Numbered from the stretch's first letter, positions 34,672 through 47,271 are shown. The stretch is 64,000 bases of DNA from Fagopyrum homotropicum (GCA_033239125.1 BSWB01000004.1:124319235-124383234), one strand, 5' to 3'. Program-made: numbers and translations. Notes: generated by a model from the sequence alone, not told the origin.

Positions 34672-37621
34672 TGTAATATCCGGAATTTTTATTCCGTTTA
34701 TTTCTGTAATAAACCCGATCTCGATCAGTTGATCCATATCCGTCTACTTAGTTAGACACATTATTATAAAATTTATCATTTTATGTAGATTTCCTTCACA
34801 TAAAATGATAGAATCCTTTAAAAGTTTATCATTTTATGTAGCTTACCTTCACATAAAATAATAAGTTTAGCCCCAAACTCTAATTTAGAATATGACTCGT
34901 CGTTGACAAGTCTGTGACGAAGCTGTGACAAGGCCCGGACAAGTCTGTGACGAAGCTGTGACAAGGCCAGACAAGTCTGTGACGAAGCTGTGACAAGGCC
35001 AGACAAGGCTGTGACGAGTCTGTGACAAGGCCCAGACAAGGCTGTGACGAGTCTGTGACAAGCCCAGACAGGCTGTTGACAGCCCAGCGCTAGTGAGCCC
35101 AGCAGCGCCAGCTTCAGCAGCCCAGAAACTCGCCAGCTTCAGCAGCTTGTCCGCAACCCAGCTTCAGCACCTTGGATCCACATCTTCAGCCCATCTGTTG
35201 CTCTATCTCTTCAGCCCGGCGTTGCCAGCTCCAGCCCAGCGTCCAGCCCAGCTCTCGCAGCCCAGGAAGATCTTGGAAGTGCAGATTACGAGGGGCTGCT
35301 GAACGTTACAGAAGATAGTAACAGCCGGTTGATTTCCTTCCTTCTTCAGCTGATTGTGTTTGTCCAGATTCATGCTAACTGCTCCTCTCTCTTTCCTTCT
35401 GTAACCGTCTTCCTTTTCTATCGTCTCCCCGAACCTCACTCTTCTCTTATCTACATTACGCTTCCTTCTCTCCTACCTTCACACGTACTGGTTCGAGGTT
35501 GAAGATCCACCAGCCGACTGCCCAACCAGCCTACGTCTGCACACATCCAGCCGCTCCAAGCACATAAGATCGTCTCCTAATCTCGCGACTGAATCCAGGT
35601 TAGTGCAGTGAACGTTAATTCCGTCTTCACCATCATCCTCTTCTTAGTTCATCGACCAACCCTACTGTGCTTCGAACTGTAGCCATCTACTGAACTAAAG
35701 GGGCTGAGTACATCGATTCATAGCCACCGTAGTCAGCCTCAAGTTGCCTAATACGAAGCAGGACCTTGCGAGATCTTCTGCATACACCTCCGGTAAGCTC
35801 CTCCTTCATTCTCCTTGCCTCGCTCTTACCAGTCCGGAGTAATGATCTCCCTCTTGTTTTAGCTTCAGCGATGCCGGCCAAAACGAGATAGAACCCTGCT
35901 TAAACAGCCAGTACAGCAGCCGTAGAAAGCCTTCTGTATAGAGGTAACGGAAAGGCTAATGTATGATCTTATGTGTGTGTGTACCGATTCTTTAAGACTG
36001 GAATGATGTGGTGTTGTAGTTCGGCCTTGAACATGGACTGGGTTGGTAATGGGTAGCTGCTGAGTTGTATAAACATAATGGTAGAAACAAAGGACTGCTG
36101 TAAATATAACTCTTTTTCCTTCATTTTTTAAGTTAGAAACTTCCCATGTTGTCGACCAATGTTAAGGAGTTACAATGAAGATCCACCGTTGAAATTTTAA
36201 TAGATGATATATGGATATATGTAGTTTACTATATTAAAATTTGAGAAGAAATGAACGGTCGGATTAGAAGTTATAAGCTTCCAAAGTAGGGTAGTTAAGC
36301 AGTTTTTGTAAACATTGGAATTTTGGCTAAGTATAGGAATTGTAAGTGAAGTAGTCAACTTTGAGAATTTTTATAAAAATGATGGATGAACAGTTTTGAG
36401 AAATTCTTGCTCCTAAGGTTAGACGGAACATCATAGATAATCTAGGGAATTATTTCGGAATTTTTATAAGCTGTTACGAATTTTATATTTGAATCCGAAG
36501 TTGGACCTTTACGATCTTTTGAAAAATAGGAAAGTAGGAAAGGTACCAGTTTGTAACTAAACTAAACTTTAGGAGTTAGAATATGATTTTAGAGTCTCAA
36601 ATAGAAGTTTAGACATGAATTTTGGAAATTCTGGGAGTTTCGGGACCAAGGGTAAAATAGTCATTTTACCCTAAATTAGTACTGTAATTAGTTATGTCCT
36701 ATTACGATTTTCTATCTTAGAAGTCTTAGACTTCTAATTACTTTGGGAGTGTGCTAATGCACTTATCTCCTTTGACAGACAACTGAGTTGCTACAGTTAC
36801 AAAACGAGTTTGATTTACAGAGAATCGAGAATTTTAACAGGTAAGTCCTTTGGGCTTACTTAGTTGACTTCTAAATATGAGCATGAATGATGATAGTGGT
36901 GTGTGATTGAGATGTTTAGAGTTATAGGTTGTGATAGATATTTACCGACATATGCTTGGCCTAAGAGTAACGGGCGGTGGCATTCTGCTCAGTTAGCTTG
37001 CGGGCGCTGGGGGTTTCTTTAGGGACTAGTCCATACTCGGTTTGTAGTGATGCTACCGGCGGAGGTCAGCTAGACCTACACCCAGTTGGATAAGGAATGG
37101 AGGCGAGAACTGTTAATAGCTCTCGTGCCACAATTGTAAAATTGAATAAGATGAATCACCTAAATAATAGATAATAAACGGTTGAGTGCCAGCATGATGT
37201 TTGTTTATAATTTTTCTGCGTGTGTTTGTGCTGTTGTTATTCTACTTATATTTGGATAGTTAGCTAACAGTCGTTATGTTGTGTAGACTTACCACAGGTT
37301 AGAGCAGATGCCGAGTGATCCGGATAGTAGTGGTCAGCCGGGGTGTCGTACTTTTAGGACGTGTTGCAGTTTCTTTATTTGTGGGATTTCCAGTTGGACC
37401 TTGGTTCTTTTCTTTCTTTCTGTACTTTGTTATCTTATGTTTTCCGGCTGTCAGTTGTTCTGGTCACATTCATACATTGTTAAGATTTATTTTATGATTT
37501 CTGGTTTTCCTTATCTATGCCTTGTTGCAAGATCTTGTTAAGTTGTTGTCAAACTAAGGTCGGGACCCACTGTGCGGTCCTAACCAGTAACTCCCCGAGT
37601 TGTAAAATTTGGGGTGTTACA
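34672..37621 (+). repeat. 3' LTR of the Tekay/Del-like element
   Basis: It is 2,950 bp, from TGTAATATCC to TTGGGGTGTTACA, followed by CTCGA. It lacks the solo LTR found in the 5' copy and so shows the empty site. The 34-bp tandem repeat is at 34904-35072. Confidence 0.95.
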
Positions 37622-37626
37622 CTCGA

Positions 37627-39124
37627 ATCCAACTCTTATATTACAAGAGCTGTCGGGGAGGGCATACATGGTCCCACGAATAACACAAGTAAACAAACTC
37701 TATTAGGATGAGTGCAAAATTTAGCGGTTGAAGTTCTCAGTTTCTCATGATGTAATGATGAGAAAACATCCCTAAAATGGAAATCTGGAGTTCTAGTAAC
37801 TGGGGCTTGAAAATAGATATCATTAACCAATGTTGTTGTACACTCACACCCTTCAAAATACATCCTGGTTTGCAATGAGTCACAATGGAGTTCGACATGG
37901 GGCCATGGTATCCGTGAGCATATATCACAAAGAACTCCAAAATTATCCAAAAATGCATTAACTAGTCCTAAGTCGTGCAAGAAATAAATAATCTCGGAAT
38001 ACATGAAACTCAGCATAGGAGAGCGTATAAACGTCTTTGCGGGATGAGAGGGTGGTGGAATGGAACTTAGATCCACAACAAGTATCGGTCCATTCAACAA
38101 ATGGGGAACCGTCACTATTGGTTCTGGTCGTCCTTTCTCTTCCTCCAAATTCCTGCATGTTCGTTTTCTATTTGGTCCCGCAAATTACAACTGCTTGAAC
38201 ACACAATCTCATCACATGCATCAACAATACACTCAACAAATTTATCAAGCAAATGAAGAGGTACATTGGTATAATCTTTAAAAGTCATAATGTTGCTCCC
38301 ATAAAATTCAACATTAAGATCATGATAGATAATGGGAGGAATACTAAATTCATCAAGAGAATTTCTAGGTAAAAAATCAACATGTGAATCAAGAAACAAA
38401 TCATGATATTCTATGGATACATACTCAATATTTTTCTCAGTTAAATGATCATGCAACATAGGAGGAATATTAGGAGATCTTATAATATCAACACTTTCAA
38501 CAATAAAATTAACATATAAAATGGGGGAGATATTATAATCTTCGAAGGATTGAGATTTGATATTCTCACCGATAGAATCAATATGCAAGATAAGAGATAT
38601 GCTATGACTACTTAAAGGAGAGTATTCATAAATCTCCTTATATGATACAACATGTGATATGGGAGATCTAAGAGTATATTCATGAGATTTAGAAGATAAT
38701 AATTCAACATTTAATACATGAAATATTCAACTATCATCATGAGATATACGGGATGAAAAAAATTCAGGAAAAAACTCATCATTTAAAGACACCGGTTCAT
38801 CATTCATGGGAGAATCAATTTCAACATTAGTATTACAAGATTCAAATGATATCTCAATAGGATCCTCTTGTTCTTGAGTGGGGTGAGTATCTTAAGATCC
38901 AAGTGTGATCTCGTCATCCTAATGTGGTGAAGAACTTGCATGGCTTAGGTCGTAACCATGATTACTTATAGGAGAGTATTTAGAAATCTCATGAATATAC
39001 TCCTAGAACTTGCATGGCTTAGAAGATTATTTAAAGGAGAGTATTCATAAATCTCCTTTCATGTTGAATTAGTATTTTTTAAATCTCATTTATGGGAGAA
39101 TCAAATTCAAAAATGTCCTTATAT
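37627..39124 (-). other. Two unrecognised minus-strand ORFs of the interrupted element
   Basis: On the minus strand, 38588-38115 (157 aa) and 38148-37636 (170 aa) overlap by 34 bases in different frames. They probably derive from one protein of about 310 aa split by a frameshift. The first is acidic and rich in His, Asp, Ile and Pro (SPNIPPMLHDHLTEKN; IPPIIYHDLNVEFYGSN). The second has a hydrophobic centre (SEIIYFLHDLGLVNAFLDNF) and six Cys. I find no domain I know. Further minus-strand, in-frame-like text continues at 39100-38600 with stops. They lie on the minus strand between the two B repeats, as part of the element that the Tekay/Del-like element entered. Confidence 0.5.
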
Positions 39125-39642
39125 GTAGCAGGAATAGTCGGATCCCATGTAGACATGCCTTGGCCTGCATGGCTTATGTCGTAATCATCCCTCACGTATG
39201 CATGGCCTCCGTGGATCAAAGAAAGCCTTGCATGATTTTCCCTCACGTGCGCATGGATGTCTAGAGGTGGAGGAAATGATGGCATGTATATCTGTACATC
39301 AGGTATCCAAGGTTGATCTGAAATGGTATAGGTGGGTCCGGGTCTCCTCACATCAACAACTAGTTGTGTTGGAAATACCTTATTCATCTTCTCTTCTTGG
39401 CAATGCTCATTCTCTTCTTAGGTCTTGGATTTCATAGTTGCATTTGTCTCCCTTTCATTGCCTCTATCTTTCTCCTTTTAGTAGGAGGCTCTAAACATGT
39501 CCTTCCAACCATGATTGATCCTAAACATGATTCTAACGCCAAGAATAATCCTATATGTGACCATGAGTTCGGATGTGATCCTCGTGATCCTAGCCGTGAT
39601 CCTATCTCTGGATGTAACCCTGAAGAAGATGAATGTGATCCT
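39125..39642 (-). repeat. Repeat B, copy 2
   Basis: This is homologous to 23345-23931 throughout: GGAATAGTCGGATCC at the left end and GAATGTGATCCT at the right. The minus strand encodes NHARLSLIHGGHAYVRDDYD, matching copy 1, followed by WDPTIPATYKDIFEFDSP. Small indels have broken the basic N-terminal part. Copies 1 and 2 flank the 37627-39124 ORF region. Confidence 0.7.
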
Positions 39643-39681
39643 GGAGGTTCTTCAACATCACAATTGCTAGTTCTTCTTCTT

Positions 39682-39712
<31 letters not shown>

Positions 39713-39990
39713 TCCTCTTTCAAAAACACAACAAATTTTAGCCAAAACCACAAAAACACCAAGACATTCATCCTCAAGTGCAAAATTTTAAGATTATCTA
39801 ACATGTTTTAATTTTGATAGTGAAGATTCTTTCGATATTTTGGATTGGTGGAAGAAATTAGCCCAAAATATAGTGAAAACTGTGCAAAACTGGTTGTGCC
39901 CGCATCAACGCTTGCCGCGGAACAAGAATCATCCAAGGAGGGAACATGCTCTATTAAAAGAGAACCCAATTGAAGCCTAAAAAGTGGAGG
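39643..39990 (+). pseudogene. hAT transposase C-terminal (dimerisation) fragment
   Basis: A Ser-rich run encoded by (TTC)n is followed by DYLTCFNFDSEDSFDILDWW at 39792-39851, the hallmark block of the hAT C-terminal domain. In a nearby frame, LVVPASTLAAEQESS at about 39890-39934 corresponds to the conserved A-S-T-x-A-S-E block. Frame changes and a stop break it. Its position suits the missing end of the hAT fragment at 21890-22401. Confidence 0.72.
39671..39711. repeat. (TTC)n microsatellite
   Basis: About 13 TTC units. In the hAT frame they would encode a Ser run, as is common just before the dimerisation domain. Confidence 0.95.
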
Positions 39991-41599
39991 CGCAAGTTTT
40001 TCCTAGTGTATGACTCAAAATTGGATTCCAACGCCAATGAAGGTGTCACTACTTCTGAGTCCCAGGCCGAAATGTAAACGGGGTAACAAAAACAACTCGG
40101 AAGTCCGAAAAAAGGTAAGTAAAGGTAAGAGAACTGCGTGGGATTTGATTCTTCTTAAATCCGAGAGGATACGTAGGCAACCGGGTAACCGGATCAAGCC
40201 TTTTTTTTAATTTTTTTAAAACAAACCTATGCTAAACCGGCAAACCAACGGTTTAGGTTAAACCTAAATTGGATATGCATGGTTTAGGTTTGGCCTTAAT
40301 TACCAATTTTTGTAATGCCCAATTTTCGTGATACCCAATGTAATACCAATAATTTTAATATCAATCTAATACTAAAAATATCTGTCATGATCCGTAATGA
40401 TTCGGTAGTTCTTTGCAATTACAAATCATCCGACAATAATTACAAATCTCGGAACATTGGGTTGTTTTCTGTAATAAAAACTCTAGGGTATATTATGTTA
40501 TTTTATCAAAATAGTGGAAAAATCTATAATTTAGATAAAGAGATTTGAAACTAATTGATTTGTGAAGCTAGTCTTCACATCCCACGCCCATCTTCTTCTT
40601 GTGTACGATTCCTTCGATTGATTTGTGAAGTCAAGCTTCACGTTTCATGCTCTTGTGCACAGTTCCAACCAATTTGCATGAGTGTTGCACTGCCTATCTC
40701 TTCTCCTCGCCATCAAAGGCTGCTCCAAATAATGAACACTTCCAATAAACAAAGAAAAATCTCCGAAACCGAATTTCTCACCAAGCCCAATTTGAGTCAG
40801 AATCTGCCATAGTCGCTTGTCGAATCCTCACAAAACCATATATGTAACCACTCAATTACACTAACGAACCCATATTCATAATATAAGCTAGTACACTTAC
40901 CACAGGGAAACTACAAAAAATGCAAATAAAGTCCCTCGAGTGGGAAAAAGGGTGAAGGGTAATTACGCTTCCGTTTTCCCCCCTGCAAATGCCTTTGTTT
41001 CTGGTTCTTTTGGATGTAAGAAAGTGTGAAGGGAAGTTACGTTGAAGATAGGGTTAGTCTGAATCAAAGCCCACTTACCATATTTACTCCTTTATTTAAT
41101 GTGTAATTACTTATACATATCTTATTTTAAAAAATAAGAAAGAAGAGATTTGTGTTAGTTTGTTTCTATAAACAAAAAAAAAGCTTTTTATCCCCCAATC
41201 TTCTTTATTCGTTTTTACCTTTTTCTTTAAAAAGCACGATAATCTCAATATCAAAAGATATACCTTAACTTACCCAAAATTCCAATTCTATACTTTCAGT
41301 ATTTACATATTCGTTAATACCCATGTACATAGTACCCATTAGATCATGATCTAACAAAGTATATATTTTTTAATATTTTTTTTATAAATAGATATAACTT
41401 TATCTTTAATTTTTAAATATATTATTACCTTCATTAGATACATATATTCGTTACTTGTTCGTTCTAAAATTTCACCTTTAATATCCATGTGGGTATTAAT
41501 TACTTTATTATTCACATTTATGCATTCAGTTACTTGTTTCGGATATTCATTTATTATTACCTACAACTCATCTCTTTTACTTTTTGTAGCAGTATGACC
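39991..41599. other. Non-coding stretch
   Basis: No gene is visible. A short repeat (TTGATTTGTGAAG with a GAAGC..GCTTCAC inverted motif) occurs at 40555-40585 and 40616-40646. The rest is AT-rich. Confidence 0.45.
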
Positions 41600-42960
41600 C
41601 ATATATGGTAGGTTTCGAAGGCACCGATGTTGCGATACCAAAAGAACTATTTTGATGTTTTTATGACGGACGAATGGTGACCACACATAGAATCTTCATA
41701 GTTTGGGTTCGTAGTTAGACTCGACTTGAAGGCATATTACTCACGATTGCTCGGTCGTGGAAGTCCTCAGAGATGCAGAAGTACGGGATGATTCACCTAA
41801 TGTGTGAATAATACAAATCTAAGAGAGAAGTAGAGGGTAAACTGCTTGACGATAACAATCAACCAATAAAGAAATGAGATTGTTCGTAAAAACGAGATAT
41901 TGTACATTTATGTTGCATTGTTACGAGGCTAAGAAGAATCTTTGAAGAATGAAAGTTCACAACGGGGTTCACAACCACAACCTGAACAAGAACTTCGAGA
42001 GTTGTGCGTATGTAAACAGATTGTCAACCACACAATATAGCGAGGTAGTTAACCTAGCAGGTTGCGGACAGAAGCCTACAACTGAAATCCTCAAAGCTCG
42101 ATATGATGAAAACTCAAGTTCAAGGCAACAAGTATACAATACTTGTGCGAAATTCCAACAGTGCAAGTCGAAGGGAGTTATGACCCCAAACAAGTACTCC
42201 TTAAGTTGTTGAGTATAGGGAAATACGTCTACAGTTGGGGAACGAAAAGAGAGGGGAGAATGCAAGACATATCGTTCGCAAACCCTACTTCCTTGCTTCT
42301 ATGGAAGAAATTTCTCCTCGTCATGATCATTGACACAACCTAAAATAAAACGCGTAACTGACGGTTCATTTATGTTCTTACAAGACATAGTATTCGGACA
42401 ACAATAATAATAACTTGTATACTCTAGTAGGTACGGGATGGACCTTTTAGAAGTTGTATGGCTAACATGCACGCAAAAGAACTTTCACCTTGGGTTTGCA
42501 TTCATTTCACGAGAAACGAAAGAAAGATACTATTGGGTCCTACATCAAGTAAGAGGATGATGTGGTGAACATTTCCTAAGATGATCATTACAAATAGGGA
42601 GCTTGGTCTTTTAAAGGCGCTTTCTTATACAATTTCACATGTCTATCACATATTGTGTATATTTTACGTGGAGCGCAACATATAAGATAATGCTAATCGC
42701 AAGACTCGTAGTGCAAACGTCAAACGTGAGTTCTTGGCCTAATGTTACGCCTTGTTCAGATCCAAGTCAAGGGATACATACGAAGAACGACTTTGAGAAA
42801 TGAACGATTTGTGAGGATTGTTAGGGATTTATGAAATATTTAATTAGAACTTGGTTGTATACTTGTGTCACGCTGAAAAGATTGTTAGCTATATGACGGA
42901 CGACCATATGTACATTGGTTGTGTAGTTGTACGTCAAGAAGTACAAAAGTGAAAGTTCTC
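41600..42960 (+). pseudogene. MULE transposase with FAR1-like N-terminus (heavily decayed)
   Basis: Plus-strand fragments follow a plant MULE transposase. FMLHCYEAKKNL then VHNGVHNHNLNKNFESCAYV (zinc-binding part ending in HNH) is at 41905-42015. STTQYSEVVNLAGCGQKPTTEILKARYDEN, described here as two adjoining blocks, is at about 42025-42110. FANPTSLLLWKKFLLVMIID at 42276-42335 matches the first block of the catalytic core. LLEVVWLTCTQKNFHLGFAF is near 42440-42500, and a CIFYVERNI-like block is at about 42654-42680. Many stops and frame changes are present. A closely related but better-preserved N-terminal part lies at 60957-61632. Confidence 0.75.
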
Positions 42961-44277
42961 CAAATCACCCACTGTAATTTGACAACCGAGAATTGTGAAA
43001 GTTAGGATAAAGATTAGAAATTGCGAGACAATATGACCGGGTTTTTTAAAACAAGGAATGTGTGAAAACAATTGACCTTTTGCGATACAAAGTAACATGA
43101 GAGACAAACTGTATTTATAGTTAAAGAAAATACAAAAATTATTTTCACTCATTCCTTGTTTTATGTACACAATTCCTTGTTTATGTTTCAATTTATTACC
43201 TTTTTTCGCATATCTTATGTACATGATTGTTATAAATTGATACATAAACACACAAAACATATAACTTATTTGTAAATGTACATATTGTAGCTACATATAT
43301 TTTACAGTCAAAACAAAAGTGATATCACAAATATACACAAAATTCATAATAATATTTTATGTACACAATTCATGTTTCAACATAAATTACAAAGTCAACA
43401 GAAATTATATCAATATAACATTTTTTTTACATAAAATATGCAAAAAAGGTAAAATAAATATTATGTAGATAGTATACAGTAACACCATAGCTAGCAATCA
43501 TGTACACAATATATTCAAATAAACTAATACACTACCATATAAATAATGTACAATACTGACAACACCCCCACATATTTACAAACAACAATACATCTACATA
43601 AGGAACATAAATTCGCTATACATATTTGTACACAACATTGTCATCCAACATAAATTTGCTATAACATGTAACCAGAAAATGTACACAATAGCTGTAAAGA
43701 TGTGTAAAAAATCAAAACATACACATTCTTAATAGTTTCCTCAAAATTCAAAACACAATAAACATATGCTACTTACCAGAAACATAAACTGGAACTTTTC
43801 GCTGCAATATATGATTTGAAGATATAATCTGTCGCAACGTATTGTTTGATGATGAATTTTCGTTGCTAGGTACATACGCAAGGATAATCTCAATAACAAA
43901 CGCATATAAAATGAAGATGAGTCGATTAACACACAAAATTTGAACAAATCGAACTATAGAAACGGTACGACACGGAATGGAAGTGAAGAAATTATGCATC
44001 AACGTTTTTTCCGAAAAAAGGAAGACGATGAACAGTCCACGATTGAAGTATAAGGTAACCAATTTTTTCCTTGTTTAATGGATCATAGAAATTAATTAGT
44101 TACCTTAATTACGAAAATTAATTAAAATTAAGAGGAGAGAGAATAATATTATATTAGGTACAATCTTTCATTTATTTTCAATAAATCTTTTTAGATAAAA
44201 CTAAAGGGGTCTAGTTTGTCTACATATAAACATAGTTGTCTTATTAATGCTCATTGTTACATAAACTACCTGGTAAC
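42961..44277. other. AT-rich non-coding stretch
   Basis: Nothing recognisable. The minus-strand frames at 43947-43741 and 44062-43769 are short and low in complexity. It may be the rear part of the MULE. Confidence 0.45.
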
Positions 44278-44884
44278 TGTTCAAGTACGGTTCATTTATT
44301 AGGGTAGGGGCGTGCGGCTGAACGTAGAGCTGACACGTGTCCCGATTTTTTTTCCTTCTTCTAAAAAACGATTGAATTTTTTTTTCCAGAAACGAATGAA
44401 ATTTTTTTTGAACTACCATGTTATAATTTCTGCACTATTCTCTTATAAACTTTGAACTATTCTCATATAATTCATGAACTATTACTTTTTAATATATTAT
44501 ATCAAATTATTTATAAATTAATCGTTTATATGTTATGAACTATTCAATTGTAATTCATGAACTATCATTTTATAAGTTATACACTATTCTTTATAAATTT
44601 TGCACTTTGAACTATTCTATTATAATTCATGAACTATCCTTTTATAAGTTATGAACTATCTCTTAATAAGTTTTGAACTATTACTTTCACTCCTTTATAA
44701 ATTCTGCACTATGAACTATTCTATTATAATTCATGAACTATCCTTTTATAAGTTATGAACTATTTCTTAATAAGTTTTAAACTCTTACTTTCACTCGTTT
44801 CTGGAAAGAATTTTTTTTTGGGACACGTGTCAGCTCTACGTTCAGCCGCACGGCCCTACCGGAATAATGTGCCTTACCTGAACA
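44278..44884. mobile_element. Foldback element with 65-bp terminal inverted repeats
   Basis: The left arm (44278-44343) and the right arm (44820-44884) are inverted copies. Their inner 33 bases match perfectly (GTGCGGCTGAACGTAGAGCT on to GACACGTGTCCC), and the outer ~30 have a few mismatches. Both arms continue into T-rich or A-rich runs. Long terminal repeats of this kind fit a MULE-type or foldback MITE. I do not see a clean target duplication. Confidence 0.8.
44410..44785. repeat. Degenerate GAACTAT tandem repeat inside the foldback element
   Basis: The phrases TGAACTATTCT, TATAATTCATGAACTATC and TTTTATAAGTTATGAACTAT alternate about every 20-35 bases. A longer unit of about 95 bp is doubled at about 44605-44780. 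Confidence 0.8.
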
Positions 44885-44904
44885 ACACCCTAAATTACCT
44901 ATAT

Positions 44905-46110
44905 AGCCATTTTACTCAAAATCGTTTAACAAATTGTATATATAATTGAACAAACTATAAAAATACTTGAACAAATTCAACAAATAGTTCAAAAAATTGT
45001 ATGTATATGGTTGAACAAATTACATAAATATTTGAACAAATTGTAATTATAGGTAAACAAATTACAAAAATTGTTAAATAAATTTCATAAATAATGAAAT
45101 AATTGTATTATAATTAAACAAATTACATAAATACTTGAACATATTCAATAAATATTTAAACAAATTGTATTTATAATTGAACAAATTACATAAATACTTG
45201 AACAAACTGTATATACGGTTCAACAAATTACATAAATACTTGAACAAAATGTATTTATAGTTAAAGAAATTACAAAAATTGGTGAACAAATTACATATAC
45301 AGTTGAACAAATTGTATTTATAATTGAACAAGTTACATAAATACTTGAACATAGTCAATAAATACTTGAAATAAATTGTATTTATGATTGAAAATATTAC
45401 ATAAATGCTTTAACAAATTCAATAAATAGTTGAACAAATTGTATGTATGATTCAACAAATTACATAAATACTTGAACAAATTGTATTTACGGTTGAAAAA
45501 ATTACAATTGTTGAACAAATTGTATAAATGGTTGAAAAAAATTTCATAAATATTTGAACAAATTGTATATATGGTTGAAAAAATTACATATATACTAGAA
45601 GAAAAATTGTTGAACAAAATTTATAAATAGTTGAACAAATTGCATATACATTGAACAAATTACTTATACATTTGAACAAATTGTATTTATAATTGAAAAA
45701 AATACATAAATACTTGAACAAATTCAATAAATAGTTGAACAATTGTATATGTAGTTGAACAAATTTCAAAAATTGTTGAACAAATAGTATATACAATTGA
45801 ACAAATTTTATAAATACTTGAGCAAATTGTAGATACAGTTGAACAAATTGTATTTATAATTGAACAAATTACATAAATAGTTGAACAAATTTAATAAATC
45901 CCTGAACAATTTGTATATACAGTTGAACAAACTGTATTTATAATTGAACAAATTACATAAACACGTAAAAAAATTCAATAAATAGTTGAACAAATTGTAT
46001 ATATGGTTAAACAAATTACATAAATACTTGAACTAATTCAATAAACAAATAGCAAAATAGTATATATACTTGAACAAATGGTTTTTTGAACTTATATAGA
46101 TGAACAAATA
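44905..46110. repeat. 1.2-kb tandem array of TTGAACAAATT units
   Basis: Units of about 30 bp follow (A/G)TTGAACAAATT(G/A) plus 14-18 AT-rich bases, often grouped as ACATAAATACTTGAACAAAT followed by TGTATTTATAATTGAACAAA. About 40 units are present. The multiple-of-three spacing gives long minus-strand frames of Asn/Leu/Phe/Tyr repeats, which I reject as genes. Confidence 0.92.
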
Positions 46111-47271
46111 GTATATATACTTGGAAAAAAATAGCAAAATAGTTTTTTTTTTCAAAAAAAATGTTTTTGAAGCATTCGTATGAACAAAACATTTATACTG
46201 ATTTTGTGCTCGAATTTGAATTGTTTTGAATATTTATTAGATTGAATATGTTATCGTTGTTGCCAATTTCATTTCACTATCGTTTTTGTTTAGTAAAGTT
46301 CTTCCATTTGCTTCAAATGTTATGTGATGTTTCAGATATTTCAAAGAAGCTTTTTTTGATTTAATCTTTATCGAACGGAGGAAAGCGGGATGAATAAGAA
46401 GGAATTTTAGAAGTTAACGGCGTTAATCTTTTTTAAAATTTTTCGTTTCCTTTATAAAATTTAAATTATATGCACGTTTATCAATGCAATTTATTTCTTT
46501 GACCGGATAGCTGAGATCCCTTTATATATATATGGTCTAAATTTGGTTCTACCCCATTTTCCATTTATCCGAAGATGTACCCAAACCGGGATAAAACACT
46601 CCAAAATTTAAAGACCAAACGGATTTTATGCCTGTTTAAAATATCACTAAATGCAAAAAACATTATGTACTTATTTTGTTAAAACGTTCTCATCTTTGTT
46701 TACCTTTTGGTAGCTTCAATCACAAACAGTAATCACATTGTAAAGATTATGCAAAACTCGTACCTGTATGCTTTGCAGCATATCTAATTAATCGGGGATA
46801 CAACTACACGGTAAGAGCATATGCCAAGAAAGGGTTCATCAACCTTTAGCACTCAAATCTATGCTTCTTTCGAATTTTAGTGCAAACATCTGAAAATTCA
46901 GATAATTATCTTCAACGTTAAACATGACAACACTGCACAATCTAAAAAAAAGCAGAAAGTTAATTTAATTCTATTTGCTCATAAAAAAGTATCATAAAAA
47001 TGGAATTTAATAACAGCAAAAAAAAATCTTATTTTTAATTTATAATGATGCATTGCGATTCTCACTTAAACAAATGCATAATTATGAACAAGACCATCCA
47101 ATGAACTCCATATATTTCATTGGACAGTCCCAAGTCACAACAGCCTTAAGTTGAAGAAAGAAACCAGAGGAAGTTCTAGTACAACAGATATGCTTACTAT
47201 TTTGGAGCCGCTTGATTCTCGACTCACAAGCTGATGAGCTGACCAAATCGACGGCTCTGAGATTGCGAATG
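46111..47271. other. Non-coding, includes probable DUF707 3' UTR
   Basis: No gene is visible. The DUF707 transcript should end somewhere in 46700-47271, but I could not pick a poly(A) signal. Confidence 0.45.

Larger units (their letters stand above)
23981..37621 (+). mobile_element. Complete Ty3/gypsy (Tekay/Del-like) retrotransposon, coding broken
   Basis: The element has two ~2.95-kb LTRs (TGTAATATCC to GGGGTGTTACA), a tRNA-iMet primer site (29315-29326), a gag-pol region, a polypurine tract (34659-34667) and a CTCGA target duplication. The domain order (gag, protease, RT, RNase H, integrase) plus a C-terminal chromodomain-like segment and very long LTRs fits the Tekay/Del chromovirus lineage. 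The 5' LTR contains an inserted solo LTR; without it the LTRs are 2,948 and 2,950 bp. Several stops and frameshifts mean it could move only with proteins from another copy. Confidence 0.95.

Noticed and set aside
45074..46014. Minus-strand frames rich in Asn-Leu-Phe-Tyr repeats
   Set aside because: They arise from a ~30-bp tandem repeat whose length keeps frame. There is no start context, no domain and low complexity.
44905..46110. CRISPR-like regular array
   Set aside because: Repeats and spacers are both AT-rich variants of one unit, there are no unique spacers and no cas genes, and the genome is a plant. It is a tandem satellite.
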